Counted from the stretch's first letter, positions 9,136 through 21,200 are shown. The stretch is 64,000 nt of DNA from Denticeps clupeoides (GCF_900700375.1 NW_021630122.1:124001-188000); one strand, 5' to 3'. Notes: a model not told the origin generated them from the letters alone. Made by a program: numbers and translations.

Positions 9136-11830
9136 CTTCTTGCAGCTGCTTCCTGGCAGTATTTTTATCACATAACTGGTCATGGAAAATTATTACAGTA
9201 ACTGTTTAAATGTTATGTTATGTTATATTAAGTCATCATTTATGTTTCCTTTTCAATGTATTTTAACAAGACACCCCTGTAACAAACTCCAAATTCATTT
9301 AAAAAAGAAAACAGCATGAACATTTTAAAGCAGCCGATCTCCAACATGGAGCTGAATTTTTCTCATAAATGTGTTTTATTGTGTTTTGTTTATCCATTTT
9401 AATATATAAGAGACAAATCCTGGAGCTTTTTAATGATTACCGATCAAACAGATGACCCCTGAAGTTGCAATGGTTTATTGGTATTAAGTGTCATATTAGG
9501 AAGCGTCACTAGGTGGTGCTGCACAACCGGCATATTAAATGTGTCCAAACTCTGGAAACTTCTTTGTCTTTTAAATCAGTTTGAAATTGACTATGTTAAT
9601 TGGTTTCCATTTACCAGTAAAAAAAAATCTATAATGATAAAAATAAAGCCTCATCAGTTCTTGGTAACACCATTTTTGGCAAGTGTCACAATCATATTCA
9701 AAGAAAGATTTTTTACCAAATGAGCAATGTTTGAATTCATAATTTGCTGGTGATTATAGGAAATGTTTTAGTAATTTGTAGCCATTTTTAGAGTCTGTGC
9801 TGCATTTTATGTAATTTGTCACATTCTCAGCCCATCTGCTCTGCTCACCAGCACCTGTCTCTCCTGCCCCACAACCTGTATATAAAGACCCACTTGCAAC
9901 CACTGCCTTGCCCATTCTTCTGTTTCTCTGACCCGTCCGTCTGTTCCTGTGGTATCTGTAAGAATCGGTGCCCTGAAGGGTTGTAACTTTGATAGCAATA
10001 CAGCAGGGACACAGGAGGAAGTGTTTTTGGAGTGTGTCACTGTGTAGGAGTAGCTACTACAATGAGACATCTGCTGTCCCTCATACTTCTCATGGAACCA
10101 GCCAGCAGGGGTACAAGACCTGTGGTGGCTTCCGATTCATGATGTGGTGGGTATGAATAAGCAAGTAAAGGTTTAAAGAGCTGATGAAAACTAACAATTT
10201 GTAAATATATAGACTGGTAAATTAAAATTCTGTCTGTTAAGATCTGTACCTCATTTTTACTGCTGTTCCACACATTAGGAAAGTTTGGTGGATTGGTGGT
10301 AAAATACAACTCAGCTAATTAGCTGTTTTAATCAGAAGTCAAGTCAAGTCACTTTATTTCTAATGCACTTTAACAGCAGTTCCACTGCACCAAAGTGCTG
10401 TACAGGCATAAAAGGACACACAAGCAAAAATAGGGATAAAATAAATAAATAAAGTAAGTCTATAAAAAAATTATAATAATAAAAATGGGGGACTGAAGAA
10501 AATGACTGGGACCTTTCTGGGGATCTGGGGATGTGGAGGAGGGTGTTGCTGCTCGATATTAAGGATCTAGGAGTTGGCTGAAAATGAACAACATCTGTTA
10601 TATAGGGTGGGGCCTGTCCATTTAGGGCCTTAAAAAATAAATAAGATTTTAAATTGAATTAGAAAATAAAAGACCGTGTGGTGGGGTGAGAAAACAGAGT
10701 GTGTAGAAAAACTCTTTCTCCCTCCACACAAAAGCACTGTATTCAACCACTCCAACTTGATGTTACCTGGCAGAAAGAGGCATGGCACAATAGAGGTTAA
10801 AAATTAACAGTTTCTAATTTATTAACACCGGTAAATAATTATTGTTGTTACATGTGAATATTGAATGTAAAAAGGTACCAAGGTTACAGAGAAAATAAAA
10901 ATGAGAAGAAAGAGTAAAGGGGGAGAGAGAGAGGGAAAGAGGCAGAGCCATGGGAAGAAATAAGATGATAGAGCAGACTCAAAACCAGAAGATCCGGTTT
11001 CGATGGAAAGACAGCTGGGAAAAGAAAAGAAAAGAAAAAGAGCCCCTTCCCCACATGTGAGCAGACCTTTATACCCCTGGCCTACAGGAAGTTGTCACAG
11101 ACCAATCAGAACCTGTTGTTTCTGATGTCACGCTCCCGGTGCCTCCCATCTGGGGAAGACAAAGAGAGTGGGCGGTCCCGACGGCCAGCACCTCACACGT
11201 TGCCGTCCCACAAAAGGCATGAAAAACAGAGGTGTTGAATATTCATGCACAACAATTGGCACAGGAATGTCACATTTTTTTCTTGTAGACGGCCACTATG
11301 CAAAACAAAGGCATGGTCCTGCGACGGCCGCTATGTAAAACAAAAGCATGGTCCTGCGATGCCCAATCTAACACCGGCATACAGTGCAGTGACACAAAAT
11401 CTGGGGTATTGTGTTCTCTCTTTTTAGTACCCATCAGCTTTTTTAGTACCCATCGCTGCAAGGATTGCTTCGAATATCATTTTCCATCAGTCCATGTAAT
11501 TATCGGAGATTCCTTGTAAAATCTGGGAGATTTTAAGTGAGAGGTACATGGACAATTTAATGAAAAAGATAACTGAATCTGAATTTTAATGATTAGTGAT
11601 ACTTTACACCAACGGCATTTGGTGAGCTGAGAAATGATTTCGGTCTTGGTCTTGGCCTTGGTACCCTCAAGTCTCGAGTGGTCTTGGTTTAGGCGGTCTT
11701 GACTACAAATCAGGAGCACAGAAATGACTCAAGAAAAATAACTCAATAAGGTCAAGTCTTTCAAAGAAAATTCCCTCTAAAATGAAGGAAGAATGTCCAC
11801 AGCTCCTTGATCCAAATATGATGCCATTCA
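9136..11830. other. Gene-free left arm of the duplicated block
   Basis: No V segment, RNA gene or intact mobile element is seen in these 2.7 kb. It holds an interspersed-repeat-like patch (10337-10470, with AAGTCAAGTCAAGTC and TTTATTTCTAATGCAC), A/G-rich low-complexity DNA (10905-11040) and a two-copy 35 bp direct repeat (11288-11357). After about 11830 the sequence matches the downstream flank of subgroup E segments. This arm therefore appears to have been inserted between an E flank and the A segment. Confidence 0.5.
11288..11357. repeat. Two-copy 35 bp direct repeat
   Basis: Two adjacent 35 bp copies beginning GACGGCC(A/G)CTATG and ending GGTCCTGC, followed by a partial third start. The same repeat is present in copy 2 of the block near 20381-20450. 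Confidence 0.7.
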
Positions 11831-12184
11831 TGATCATTTTTGTTCTATTTCAGTAGATTAAAGTGTTCCAAAAACAATTAAGTGCAAGTTCTCCTTCGCA
11901 TAATCTGTTTTCAATGTAATAACCATCTTCAATACAGGGGAGCAAAAATGAATATCAACATTCTGCATTGTTAGAATGAAACATTACATTTTTTTCTGTT
12001 ATTTAAGTATAATTTTGTGATTTCTCATAGGTGCAAAAATTGTTATTTTCCAATATTTCAACCATGTCATTGGTTTAAACACAAATGGCTGCAGTAGGGC
12101 CATAATATACATTGTATTATTATATATTTTTACAACAACAACAAAACATAATTTACAGCGCTTCCTTTTCCTCTAGGGCAGGAT

Positions 12185-12218
12185 ATGCAAATACCCTCCC
12201 ACTCCAGCTCTTTATAAA
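12185..12218 (+). promoter_or_regulatory. V7 promoter: octamer and TATA box
   Basis: A perfect octamer ATGCAAAT (12185-12192) and TATA box TTTATAAA (12211-12218) precede the start codon at 12290. The same arrangement occurs before V12 (octamer 21278-21285), V17 (27429-27436) and V25 (42425-42432) and marks subgroup A. Confidence 0.85.
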
Positions 12219-12289
12219 GCACAAGTTCACTTGAGCTCATGTCAGAGTTAGAAATACGTATTTTTACATTTTATTTTTATATATTTACA

Positions 12290-12732
12290 ATGGAACTGAA
12301 GACAATTTGTCACTTCATACTCATCCTGGTCTACATACACAGTAAGAGGATCAATGTTCTGAGCATTTTATATGATATTACTGGATTACTAGACTGTGGA
12401 AATAAACATGATTTCATTTGATTTAGGTTGCAGAAGTCAGACTCTGACTGAGTCTGGACCAGCGTTCATTAATCCTGGAGGATCTCATAAACTGACCTGT
12501 ACAGCGTCCGGGCTGGACTTTGATAACTACTGGCTGGCTTGGAACAGACAGGCACCTGGAAAAGGCCTGGAATGGGTCGCAACTGTTACACATGACAGCG
12601 GCAGCAAATATTACTCTCAAGCTGTTCAGGGTCGGTTCACCATCTCCAGAGACAACAGCAAGGATGAGTTCTATCTGCAGATGAACCAGCTGAAGAGTGA
12701 AGACACGGCTGTTTATTACTGTGCAAGAGACC
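12290..12732 (+). CDS. IGHV: Immunoglobulin heavy variable segment V7 (subgroup A)
   Basis: Leader exon 12290-12341 encodes [17 protein letters not shown] and ends in phase 1. The V exon starts at 12427 ([17 protein letters not shown]). It has [17 protein letters not shown], then [13 protein letters not shown] with Asn in place of the usual Val/Ile before Arg, [18 protein letters not shown] and AVYYCARD. The RSS is CACAGTG (12733-12739), 23 bp spacer, CATAAACCC (12763-12771). It looks functional. Its duplicate V12 differs by a frameshift. Confidence 0.92.
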
Positions 12733-12771
12733 CACAGTGACACATAATACTGCAGCGCTGAACATAAACCC
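12733..12771 (+). other. Recombination signal sequence of V7 (A/D/E type)
   Basis: Heptamer CACAGTG, 23 bp spacer, nonamer CATAAACCC. The spacer, which contains TAATACTGCAGCGCTG, is almost identical in subgroups A, D and E. The first nonamer bases differ from the consensus ACAAAAACC. Confidence 0.8.
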
Positions 12772-13400
12772 CACGTTCACAGATTCCTCAGTGATGGACA
12801 AAGTAGAAAGACCAAATACTGGACTCCAACATTAGAGTCCTCCCTTTCAACTTGCACTGGTGTGAAAGTCAAAGTCTTCAAATTTGCTTCAAAATCTATA
12901 GGAAATGTACTTTAATATCACTCATGGAACATCATTTATTACTCTGACATGAATATTATAGAAATCTGTCATAATCACGAAATATTAGGCTGAAGAGAAC
13001 CAAGTAGCTGTGAATTAACAACATTTGAGGACACACACTGTTTTGACTGAAGACTGAAGCTGAATTTTAAGGAAAATAAATGCAATTCATATGATCTAAC
13101 TTTGTCATAAATTGTACACCAAACTATTTGCATTTGCAAAAGTATTCAGGCAGAAATAGAGCATTTTCGAGAAGAATTCCAGGGGTGCCAATATTTTTGA
13201 CCATAACTATCATGTTTACCATTCAGAAGATCAAGGTCATCAGTGCATTAAAAAAAATACATGTTTCACACCATGTTTGAGAAATAAAAAAAAAAAAAAT
13301 TCTCTTGAAAGAATTCATTTAAGAAGTGACCCCATGTACCTTCTACTACTTCCTAGAGTTTTTATTTAGTGATTTTAAAAATGAATTAATTTACTGATGG
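12772..13400. other. Downstream flank of subgroup A segment
   Basis: AT-rich non-coding flank that recurs after other subgroup A segments (27986-28700, 42975-43630) and, detached, at 51071-51370 and 56790-57470. I see no gene in it. It serves as a landmark for reading the cassette order. Confidence 0.6.
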
Positions 13401-13403
13401 GAC

Positions 13404-13525
13404 ATTTAACCAAGACATTTAACCTTGAGTGACTCCTGGGGGACTGTCCCTGTAATTACTGCTTAAATACTAAAGTCACTTTGGATGAGGGTGTCTGCTA
13501 AATTACATAAATGTAATCGATATGG
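13404..13525 (+). mobile_element. Degraded SINE, family 2-like, 3' part
   Basis: The block ACATTTAACCTTGAGTG, CTGGGGGACTGTCCCTG and the tail TTTGGATGAGGGTGTCTGC match the body and tail of the family 2 SINE at 15507-15694, but with many differences and no tRNA-like head. Related copies lie at 22496-22620, 31838-32030, 50910-51070 and 60930-61310. Confidence 0.6.
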
Positions 13526-13697
13526 ATTTTTTTTTTTGTAACTGGTGGTCCTTGTCTGACGAACCTCAACCTGAACCTGATGATGGAGCTCTTCCACCAT
13601 TTCTGCCCTTTGCTCCTTTATAATCTCACTACTCCTCCTGTTACAGGCAATTTACCTTGTTTTACACCGTATGGTGATAAAAGACCTTCAGTAGATG

Positions 13698-14130
13698 ATG
13701 GAGCTGTGTGTTTTATTCTTATATTTCTATTTTTTCAAGGTAAACGTTTGCGTTGCTGAGATATGAATGTTAATCTTTATAAATGAACATGCGTCCTCAT
13801 GCGTGTTTATTTCTCAGGTATCATCTGTGATGAGATCAGACTGGATCAGATGGAGCCTCAGATTAAAAGACCAGGGGAGACCTTCAAGATCTCCTGTAAA
13901 GTGTCTGGTTTTGACATGACCAGCTACTGGATGCACTGGATCAGACAGAAACCTGGGAAGCCACTGGAGTGGATTGGAGAAATGAACTCAGGATCAAACT
14001 CAGCAACATGTGCAGCGTCCCTAAAAGACCAGTTCATCATGACAGAGGATGTCTCTTTGAGCACACAGTACTTGCAGGCCAAGAGTCTGAGAGCAGAAGA
14101 CACCGCGGTGTATTATTGTGCTCGAAGAGC
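13698..14130 (+). CDS. IGHV: IGHV segment V8 (subgroup B) with damaged leader and no octamer
   Basis: The V exon (13818-14130) is open: [49 protein letters not shown]3 DQFIMTEDVSLSTQYLQ and AVYYCAR. An extra Cys occurs in FR3 (SATCAASL, Tyr in V35). The leader exon (13698-13739) is 42 bp rather than 52 bp and ends in phase 0, so it does not join in frame. It lacks about 10 bp present in V13 and V35. The promoter has a TATA box (about 13617), but the stretch that carries the octamer in V21 and V35 is deleted. RSS: CACAGTG 14131-14137, 23 bp, CAAGAATTT 14161-14169. Expression from its own promoter is doubtful. Confidence 0.8.
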
Positions 14131-14439
14131 CACAGTGACACAAGAGACTGAAGTGCCGAACAAGAATTTCCTGTGTTGTTCAGAAATGACAGCGTAGGCA
14201 TAGCAACGTGTGATGGTACACCGTCAAAGTACGTTCCTTAAATAAATTGCAAGCTGGACTATCAAATGGAAGTGAAAGTGACTTTGAGTGGACAAAAATA
14301 AACAAAGACAAACATCTCCATTCGGTTTAGGCCTATAGGGGGCGATCTATCCAAATCTCTTACCACTTCAGCCCTTTAAAATTACACTGCGCTGAGCATC
14401 CTTACATTTTACTGTCAGTGGTTTACACAAGATCTTCAC

Positions 14440-14865
14440 ATGATGGAGATGTGGACCAGTCTCTGTCTCCTTCTCATTTCACTGTGTCTAGAAGGTAAAG
14501 TGTGATGCTGCTGAGATACGTATGATGCTGGGAAATATTTGGTCGGTAACACTTCTCAACATGAGCTCATGTACCCAGGTATTGTTGGTGATGAGATCAG
14601 GCTGGATCAGACGGAGCCTCAGATTAGAAGATCAGGGGAGACCTTCAAGATCTCCTTTTTCAAATTGAGCAGCTACTGGATCAGACTGAAACCTGGGAAG
14701 CCACTGGAGTGGATTGGAAGTATAAACGGTGGAACAAGTTACTACTCAGAGGCGCTGAAATACCAGTTCATCGTGACTGATGAAATCTCCTGGAGCACAA
14801 CATACTTAGAGGCCAAGAGTCTTAGAGCAGAAGACACCGCGGTGCATTATTGTGCTCGAGAGACT
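14440..14865 (+). pseudogene. IGHV: IGHV pseudogene V9 (subgroup C)
   Basis: The leader exon 14440-14494 (MMEMWTSLCLLLISLCLE) is intact and ends in phase 1. The V exon from 14579 is open (GDEIRLDQTEPQIRRSG). FR1 to CDR1 is shortened: ISFFKLSSYWIRLKPG, so the first conserved Cys is Phe and about seven residues are missing. FR3 reads YQFIVTDEISWSTTYLEAK and the end is AVHYCARE. No heptamer follows the Cys: compared with V35, about 17 bp spanning CACAGTG are deleted. Without an RSS it cannot rearrange normally. The octamer is imperfect (ATCCAAAT near 14349). Confidence 0.85.
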
Positions 14866-15111
14866 GAAGCCCAGTATGAAAACAGCTGTGCTCTTCAGGA
14901 ACGACTGCAGTTCCCGGCCAAGTCCATCAGATTACTGGTCCTTGTGCATTTGTATTCTTGTCAAAGCCATTCATGCTTTGGCTTTATTAGGCAACTTAGG
15001 GTTATGATAGACAATAATATTTAAGAGGAGTGTCTACAGGAATGGTTTCTTACCAATCAGTCAGGGTGGGTTCAAGTGCAACTGCAGCTCAGATCTTCAT
15101 ATTCATTCTCT

Positions 15112-15236
15112 ATGCAAATCCACGTGTCCTTCCTTTCCTCCTGTCTATACATCAAGATCAGGGTCCACTGTTCATTCTGCATACAGACCAGCATCACAGT
15201 AAACCATGTTGTCTACAGTTCTGCTGCTCCTGGCAG
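15112..15236 (+). pseudogene. IGHV: Orphan V leader exon L2 with perfect octamer
   Basis: Perfect octamer ATGCAAAT (15112-15119), then a leader exon at 15206 (MLSTVLLLLAAAS) with the donor replaced by GGCAG. No V exon or RSS follows before the next segment, V10. Copies with the same structure are at 24217-24340, 36766-36890 and 54238-54362. Confidence 0.78.
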
Positions 15237-15506
15237 CTGCTTCCTGGCAGTATTTTCATCATGTGAGCATGTGTGCTGCACAAAAACAAAGACCATTCTA
15301 GTTTTGTTTTGCAGAAAATTCATTCTAGCATAATTCAGGTAATTCTGTAAATAAGTTTCTTCATTTGACCTCTAACATTAGGGGTCACCAAAAAGAAAAT
15401 AATGTTCAGGGTCTTTATCAGTTGACTTTGATTGAATTGCAATGATATGATGAGAGTTTGGGAGACTTGCAAAAGAGGAAAAAATTAACTTCACTGAGAA
15501 AAAGGT

Positions 15507-15694
15507 GGTAGTAGCCTAGTGGGTAAGACACTGGCCTGTGAACCAGAAGACCCGGGTTCAAATCCCACTTACTACCATTGTGTCCCTGAGCAAGACACTT
15601 AACCTTAAGTTGCTCCAGGGAGACTGTCCCTGTAAATACTGATTGTAAGTTGCTCTGGATAAGGGCGTCTGATAAATGCTGTAAATGTAAATGT
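15507..15694 (+). mobile_element. tRNA-derived SINE, family 2
   Basis: A tRNA-like head (GTAGCCTAGTGGGTAAGACA as box A region, GGGTTCAAATCCC as box B) is followed by a conserved body and the tail GGATAAGGGCGTCTGATAAA, ending in ATGTAAATG repeats. The tail type is widespread in fish SINEs mobilised by LINE partners. Its partner copy at 24610-24800 came with the block duplication. Confidence 0.85.
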
Positions 15695-16015
15695 GAGATT
15701 AAGGTCTGCATTTTCCCAGCAATATTGAGCCTGTGCCTATTAATTGACTGTGCAAATCAAATAACAATTATTTATATAGCAAATTTCAAAATTCAGTCCA
15801 AAAAAATAAATCAGTAATTCTGTAATATTTGTACTTACTTATTTACAGGAGCTCCAGTTCCTTTTAAAGCGTCTTAAGTGCAGGATATGTAAATTTACTT
15901 TCCTCTACACCCCTTTATAAAGCACAGCATCATTTCTGCTCATCATTTCTGCTCATGTTGTTGTTACCCACTTGTACAGATTCACATGCTTTAAATAATA
16001 TTACAAGTGTTCAGA

Positions 16016-16446
16016 ATGGATCTGAAGAGTTTCTGGCACATCATGGTCATGCTGGTGAACATTAATTGTGAGTTGAGGTTAATAAGGTAAGAGATGGTTT
16101 TCCAGACTTTATAATTCTCACGTATTTAATTTTTTTACAGGTTGCAGAAGTCAGAGTCTTATTCAGTCTGGACCAGCAGTCATTAATCCTGGAGGATCTC
16201 ATAAACTGACCTGTACAGCGTCCGGGCTGGACTTTGATAGCTACTATATGGCTTGGAACAGACAGGCACCTGGAAAAGGCCTGGAATGGGTCGCAAGTAT
16301 TAGCAGTGGCAGCGGCAGCATATATTACTCTCAAGCTGTTCAGGGTCGGTTCACCATCTCCAGAGACAACAGCAAGGATGAGCTCTATCTGCAGATGAAC
16401 CAGCTGAAGAGTGAAGACACGGCTGTTTATTACTGTGCCAGAGACC
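16016..16446 (+). CDS. IGHV: Immunoglobulin heavy variable segment V10 (subgroup D)
   Basis: The promoter has an octamer variant ATGTAAAT (15887-15894) and TATA box TTTATAAA (15914-15921). Leader exon 16016-16067 encodes [17 protein letters not shown]. The V exon at 16141 reads [48 protein letters not shown], a Ser/Gly-rich CDR2, [18 protein letters not shown] and [18 protein letters not shown] 16447-16453, 23 bp, CATTAACTG 16477-16485. It looks functional and its V exon is the same in the duplicate V15. Confidence 0.92.
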
Positions 16447-16485
16447 CACAGTGACACATAATACTGCAGCGCTGAACATTAACTG

Positions 16486-16910
16486 CACAGATTCCTCAGT
16501 GGTGGACAAAGTACAAAGACAAAATATATTAAGTCCTCCCTTCCACTGGAGTTAAAGGTGAAGTCCTCAAATTAGCTTAAAAACCAAAAGAAAATATAAT
16601 ATCACTCATGGCACAACACACTTATTACATGTCAGAGTAATAATTTATTACTCTGACATGTATATTTTAGAAATCTTTCATAAACACAAAATATCTGTAA
16701 TTGCTTGTGATTTTGAGTTATACAAAAATAAATTGTTGTTGTTGTATTCATCTGATATATTAAGACAAGACTGTGCAAAATCACATGGAATTAATCTGGA
16801 ATTCATGAAAATGTATATGAATTAACATTGGATTATAAAAAAATTTGTATTAACATGTAACTGACATGATTTATGTGGATTAATTTAATATAAACAAAAA
16901 TTAAACATAT
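16486..16910. other. Downstream flank of subgroup D segment
   Basis: AT-rich non-coding flank. A short inverted repeat around ATTACATGTCAGAGTAATAA / TTATTACTCTGACATG (about 16615-16665) could form a hairpin. No gene is seen. The same flank follows V15, V23 and V30. Confidence 0.5.
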
Positions 16911-17098
16911 TGTGACGCCCAGGGACTGTTGGGTGGACACAGCTGAGTCCTGGTTGATCGCAGTCGAACATTATTCAGCCTGACTGACCAGGATCGATAG
17001 GAGAGAGGCAGCCGCTGGACATCTTCTTTTTGTGTTTTGTTAATAAATCCCATTGATCTTGATTTCCGGTTTCAGTGCTTCAGCCCTCAGTCGTGACA
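16911..17098 (+). mobile_element. Solo LTR, short form
   Basis: A fossil LTR bounded by TGTGACGCCC and GTCGTGACA, with an AATAAA-type signal near 17041. Flanks CATAT and TATAT may be a decayed 5 bp target duplication. The 3' end pattern resembles the LTRs of the element at 37351-40075, so the two families are probably related. Copies at 26011-26221 and 41041-41241 occupy the same place downstream of subgroup D, so it inserted before the cassette duplications. Confidence 0.7.
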
Positions 17099-17368
17099 TA
17101 TATAGCATGTAGTACATACACATGGATGCACAAACACGAAAATATACAGAAATGAATAACATTGTGGTGTAAAATGGTAACAGCAAAGATTGTTTTAATA
17201 TAGCAGTTGTTGCTGAATATTTTTTCTAATTATTTTTAACATAACATTTTAACATGTGAAAGGTGTAATATGCAAATGAATTCTCCAGTCCCAGCCCTAT
17301 ATAATGACCCAGCACATTACACACACACCACACAGTTTGAGTGACTTGTTCTGCGACTTCACATCTGA

Positions 17369-17802
17369 ATGATGGAACTCTGGACAACTTGGTGCTTCAT
17401 CTTCGTTCTGGTCAACGTGAAAAGTGTGTTTTACCACATTATTTATTAATAATTGTTGTTACTATAAACAAATATTAACGTGATTGTGTTTCTTAGATTG
17501 CAGAGGTCAAACACTGACTGAATCTGAGTCTGTTGTCATCAGACCTGGAGCTTCTCACAAACTGACCTGCACAGCATCTGGACTGGACTTTGACAGCTAC
17601 TGGATGGCTTGGATCAGACAGGCACCCAGTAAAGGGCTGGATTTTGTGGCAATCATTGAATATGACAGTGATAGAGAATATTACTCCAATGCTGTGCAAG
17701 GAAGGTTCACCATCTCCAGAGACAACAGCAAAGATCAGCTCTACCTACAGATGGCCAACGTGAAGAGCGAAGACACGGATGTTTATTAATGTGCCAGAAG
17801 CC
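17369..17802 (+). pseudogene. IGHV: IGHV pseudogene V11 (subgroup E)
   Basis: The promoter is good: octamer ATGCAAAT 17270-17277 and TATATAA near 17299. Leader exon 17369-17423 encodes [18 protein letters not shown]. The V exon from 17497 is open through [48 protein letters not shown] and FR3. The second Tyr of the YYC motif is then a TAA stop (17788-17790), just before the second Cys. The RSS is intact (CACAGTG 17803-17809, CATAAACCC 17833-17841). The stop is shared with V16 and absent from V24. Confidence 0.88.
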
Positions 17803-17841
17803 CACAGTGAACCATAATACTGCAGCGCTGAACATAAACCC

Positions 17842-18178
17842 ACCACATACAAGAACAACCAAAACCTGATATTTTATTACAGAAGAAAGGGAAGTAATGT
17901 GGTGCAGAACAGGCATGAACACATCTCTCAAAAACACATCATTTTTTGTTCTATTTCAGTAGATTAAAGTGTTCCAAAAGAATTAAGTGCAAGTTCTCCT
18001 TCTCATAATCTTTTTTCAATGTAATAACCATCTTCAATACAGGGGAGCATATATGAATAGAAACATTTGTTAGAATAAAACATTGTTAGAATAAAACAGT
18101 TATTTCTGTTATTTCAAAAAGAATTTTGCAATTGTTTGTGGGTGCAAAAGATCAATTTATTAATATTTCTACCATTTT
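17842..18178. other. Downstream flank of subgroup E segment
   Basis: Non-coding flank ending at the duplication junction. The same sequence occurs at 26965-27301 and 41981-42300, where it runs on into the promoter of a subgroup A segment. Confidence 0.6.
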
Positions 18179-18201
18179 GCAGATGAGCATCACACTAAAC
18201 C

Positions 18202-18240
18202 ATGTTGTCTACAGTTCTGCTGCTTCTTGCAGCTGCTTCC
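18202..18240 (+). pseudogene. IGHV: Orphan V leader exon L1', without octamer
   Basis: Second copy of the orphan leader at 9115 (MLSTVLLLLAAAS), again with GGCAG at the donor. The duplication junction 23 bp upstream replaced the octamer region by the subgroup E flank, so it has no promoter. From 18241 to 20900 the block repeats the gene-free left arm and I see no gene. Confidence 0.7.
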
Positions 18241-21200
18241 TGGCAGTATTTTTATCACATAACTGGTCATGGAAAATTATTACAGTAACTGTTAACAGTT
18301 TAAATGTTATGTTATGTTATATTAAGTCATCATTTATGTTTCCTTTTCAATGTATTTTAACAAGACACCCCTGTAACAAACTCCAAATTCATTTAAAAAA
18401 GAAAACAGCATGAACATTTTAAAGCAGCCGATCTCCAACATGGAGCTGAATTTTTCTCATAAATGTGTTTTATTGTGTTTTGTTTATCCATTTTAATATA
18501 TAAGAGACAAATCCTGGAGCTTTTTAATGATTACCGATCAAACAGATGACCCCTGAAGTTGCAATGGTTTATTGGTATTAAGTGTCATATTAGGAAGCGT
18601 CACTAGGTGGTGCTGCACAACCGGCATATTAAATGTGTCCAAACTCTGGAAACTTCTTTGTCTTTTAAATCAGTTTGAAATTGACTATGTTAATTGGTTT
18701 CCATTTACCAGTAAAAAAAAATCTATAATGATAAAAATAAAGCCTCATCAGTTCTTGGTAACACCATTTTTGGCAAGTGTCACAATCATATTCAAAGAAA
18801 GATTTTTTACCAAATGAGCAATGTTTGAATTCATAATTTGCTGGTGATTATAGGAAATGTTTTAGTAATTTGTAGCCATTTTTAGAGTCTGTGCTGCATT
18901 TTATGTAATTTGTCACATTCTCAGCCCATCTGCTCTGCTCACCAGCACCTGTCTCTCCTGCCCCACAACCTGTATATAAAGACCCACTTGCAACCACTGC
19001 CTTGCCCATTCTTCTGTTTCTCTGACCCGTCCGTCTGTTCCTGTGGTATCTGTAAGAATCGGTGCCCTGAAGGGTTGTAACTTTGATAGCAATACAGCAG
19101 GGACACAGGAGGAAGTGTTTTTGGAGTGTGTCACTGTGTAGGAGTAGCTACTACAATGAGACATCTGCTGTCCCTCATACTTCTCATGGAACCAGCCAGC
19201 AGGGGTACAAGACCTGTGGTGGCTTCCGATTCATGATGTGGTGGGTATGAATAAGCAAGTAAAGGTTTAAAGAGCTGATGAAAACTAACAATTTGTAAAT
19301 ATATAGACTGGTAAATTAAAATTCTGTCTGTTAAGATCTGTACCTCATTTTTACTGCTGTTCCACACATTAGGAAAGTTTGGTGGATTGGTGGTAAAATA
19401 CAACTCAGCTAATTAGCTGTTTTAATCAGAAGTCAAGTCAAGTCACTTTATTTCTAATGCACTTTAACAGCAGTTCCACTGCACCAAAGTGCTGTACAGG
19501 CATAAAAGGACACACAAGCAAAAATAGGGATAAAATAAATAAATAAAGTAAGTCTATAAAAAAATTATAATAATAAAAATGGGGGACTGAAGAAAATGAC
19601 TGGGACCTTTCTGGGGATCTGGGGATGTGGAGGAGGGTGTTGCTGCTCGATATTAAGGATCTAGGAGTTGGCTGAAAATGAACAACATCTGTTATATAGG
19701 GTGGGGCCTGTCCATTTAGGGCCTTAAAAAATAAATAAGATTTTAAATTGAATTAGAAAATAAAAGACCGTGTGGTGGGGTGAGAAAACAGAGTGTGTAG
19801 AAAAACTCTTTCTCCCTCCACACAAAAGCACTGTATTCAACCACTCCAACTTGATGTTACCTGGCAGAAAGAGGCATGGCACAATAGAGGTTAAAAATTA
19901 ACAGTTTCTAATTTATTAACACCGGTAAATAATTATTGTTGTTACATGTGAATATTGAATGTAAAAAGGTACCAAGGTTACAGAGAAAATAAAAATGAGA
20001 AGAAAGAGTAAAGGGGGAGAGAGAGAGGGAAAGAGGCAGAGCCATGGGAAGAAATAAGATGATAGAGCAGACTCAAAACCAGAAGATCCGGTTTCGATGG
20101 AAAGACAGCTGGGAAAAGAAAAGAAAAGAAAAAGAGCCCCTTCCCCACATGTGAGCAGACCTTTATACCCCTGGCCTACAGGAAGTTGTCACAGACCAAT
20201 CAGAACCTGTTGTTTCTGATGTCACGCTCCCGGTGCCTCCCATCTGGGGAAGACAAAGAGAGTGGGCGGTCCCGACGGCCAGCACCTCACACGTTGCCGT
20301 CCCACAAAAGGCATGAAAAACAGAGGTGTTGAATATTCATGCACAACAATTGGCACAGGAATGTCACATTTTTTCTTGTAGACGGCCACTATGCAAAACA
20401 AAGGCATGGTCCTGCGACGGCCGCTATGTAAAACAAAAGCATGGTCCTGCGATGCCCAATCTAACACCGGCATACAGTGCAGTGACACAAAATCTGGGGT
20501 ATTGTGTTCTCTCTTTTTAGTACCCATCAGCTTTTTTAGTACCCATCGCTGCAAGGATTGCTTCGAATATCATTTTCCATCAGTCCATGTAATTATCGGA
20601 GATTCCTTGTAAAATCTGGGAGATTTTAAGTGAGAGGTACATGGACAATTTAATGAAAAAGATAACTGAATCTGAATTTTAATGATTAGTGATACTTTAC
20701 ACCAACGGCATTTGGTGAGCTGAGAAATGATTTCGGTCTTGGTCTTGGCCTTGGTACCCTCAAGTCTCGAGTGGTCTTGGTTTAGGCGGTCTTGACTACA
20801 AATCAGGAGCACAGAAATGACTCAAGAAAAATAACTCAATAAGGTCAAGTCTTTCAAAGAAAATTCCCTCTAAAATGAAGGAAGAATGTCCACAGCTCCT
20901 TGATCCAAATATGATGCCATTCATGATCATTTTTGTTCTATTTCAGTAGATTAAAGTGTTCCAAAAACAATTAAGTGCAAGTTCTCCTTCGCATAATCTG
21001 TTTTCAATGTAATAACCATCTTCAATACAGGGGAGCAAAAATGAATATCAACATTCTGCATTGTTAGAATGAAACATTACATTTTTTCTGTTATTTAAGT
21101 ATAATTTTGTGATTTCTCATAGGTGCAAAAATTGTTATTTTCCAATATTTCAACCATGTCATTGGTTTAAAACACAAATGGCTGCAGTAGGGCCATAATA

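Larger units (their letters stand above)
9092..18178. repeat. Tandem segmental duplication, copy 1 (9.1 kb)
   Basis: This block and the next one (18179-27301) align end to end in the same orientation with few differences. Corresponding features are offset by 9094 bp near 9.5 kb, 9104 near 14 kb and 9123 near 17.5 kb, so only small indels separate the copies. Copy 1 starts with GCAGATGAGCATCAC inside an orphan-leader region and ends in ATTTCTACCATTTT. At the end of copy 2 the ancestral continuation CATGTCATTGG resumes, which fixes the junction at 18178/18179. It contains V7-V11. Confidence 0.93.

Noticed and set aside
9478-9723. Short open frame in the block left arm, repeated at 18572
   Set aside because: Identical copies exist only because the block is duplicated; the frame is AT-rich, has no domain and no conserved context.
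11288-11357. CRISPR-like repeat
   Set aside because: Only two adjacent 35 bp direct copies without spacers, in a vertebrate genome.
12423-12743. Reverse-strand open frames over V exons (also at 16062, 25166, 49748, 54989, 60361)
   Set aside because: They are antisense to V exons and recur wherever the V exon is open; no independent signal supports them.
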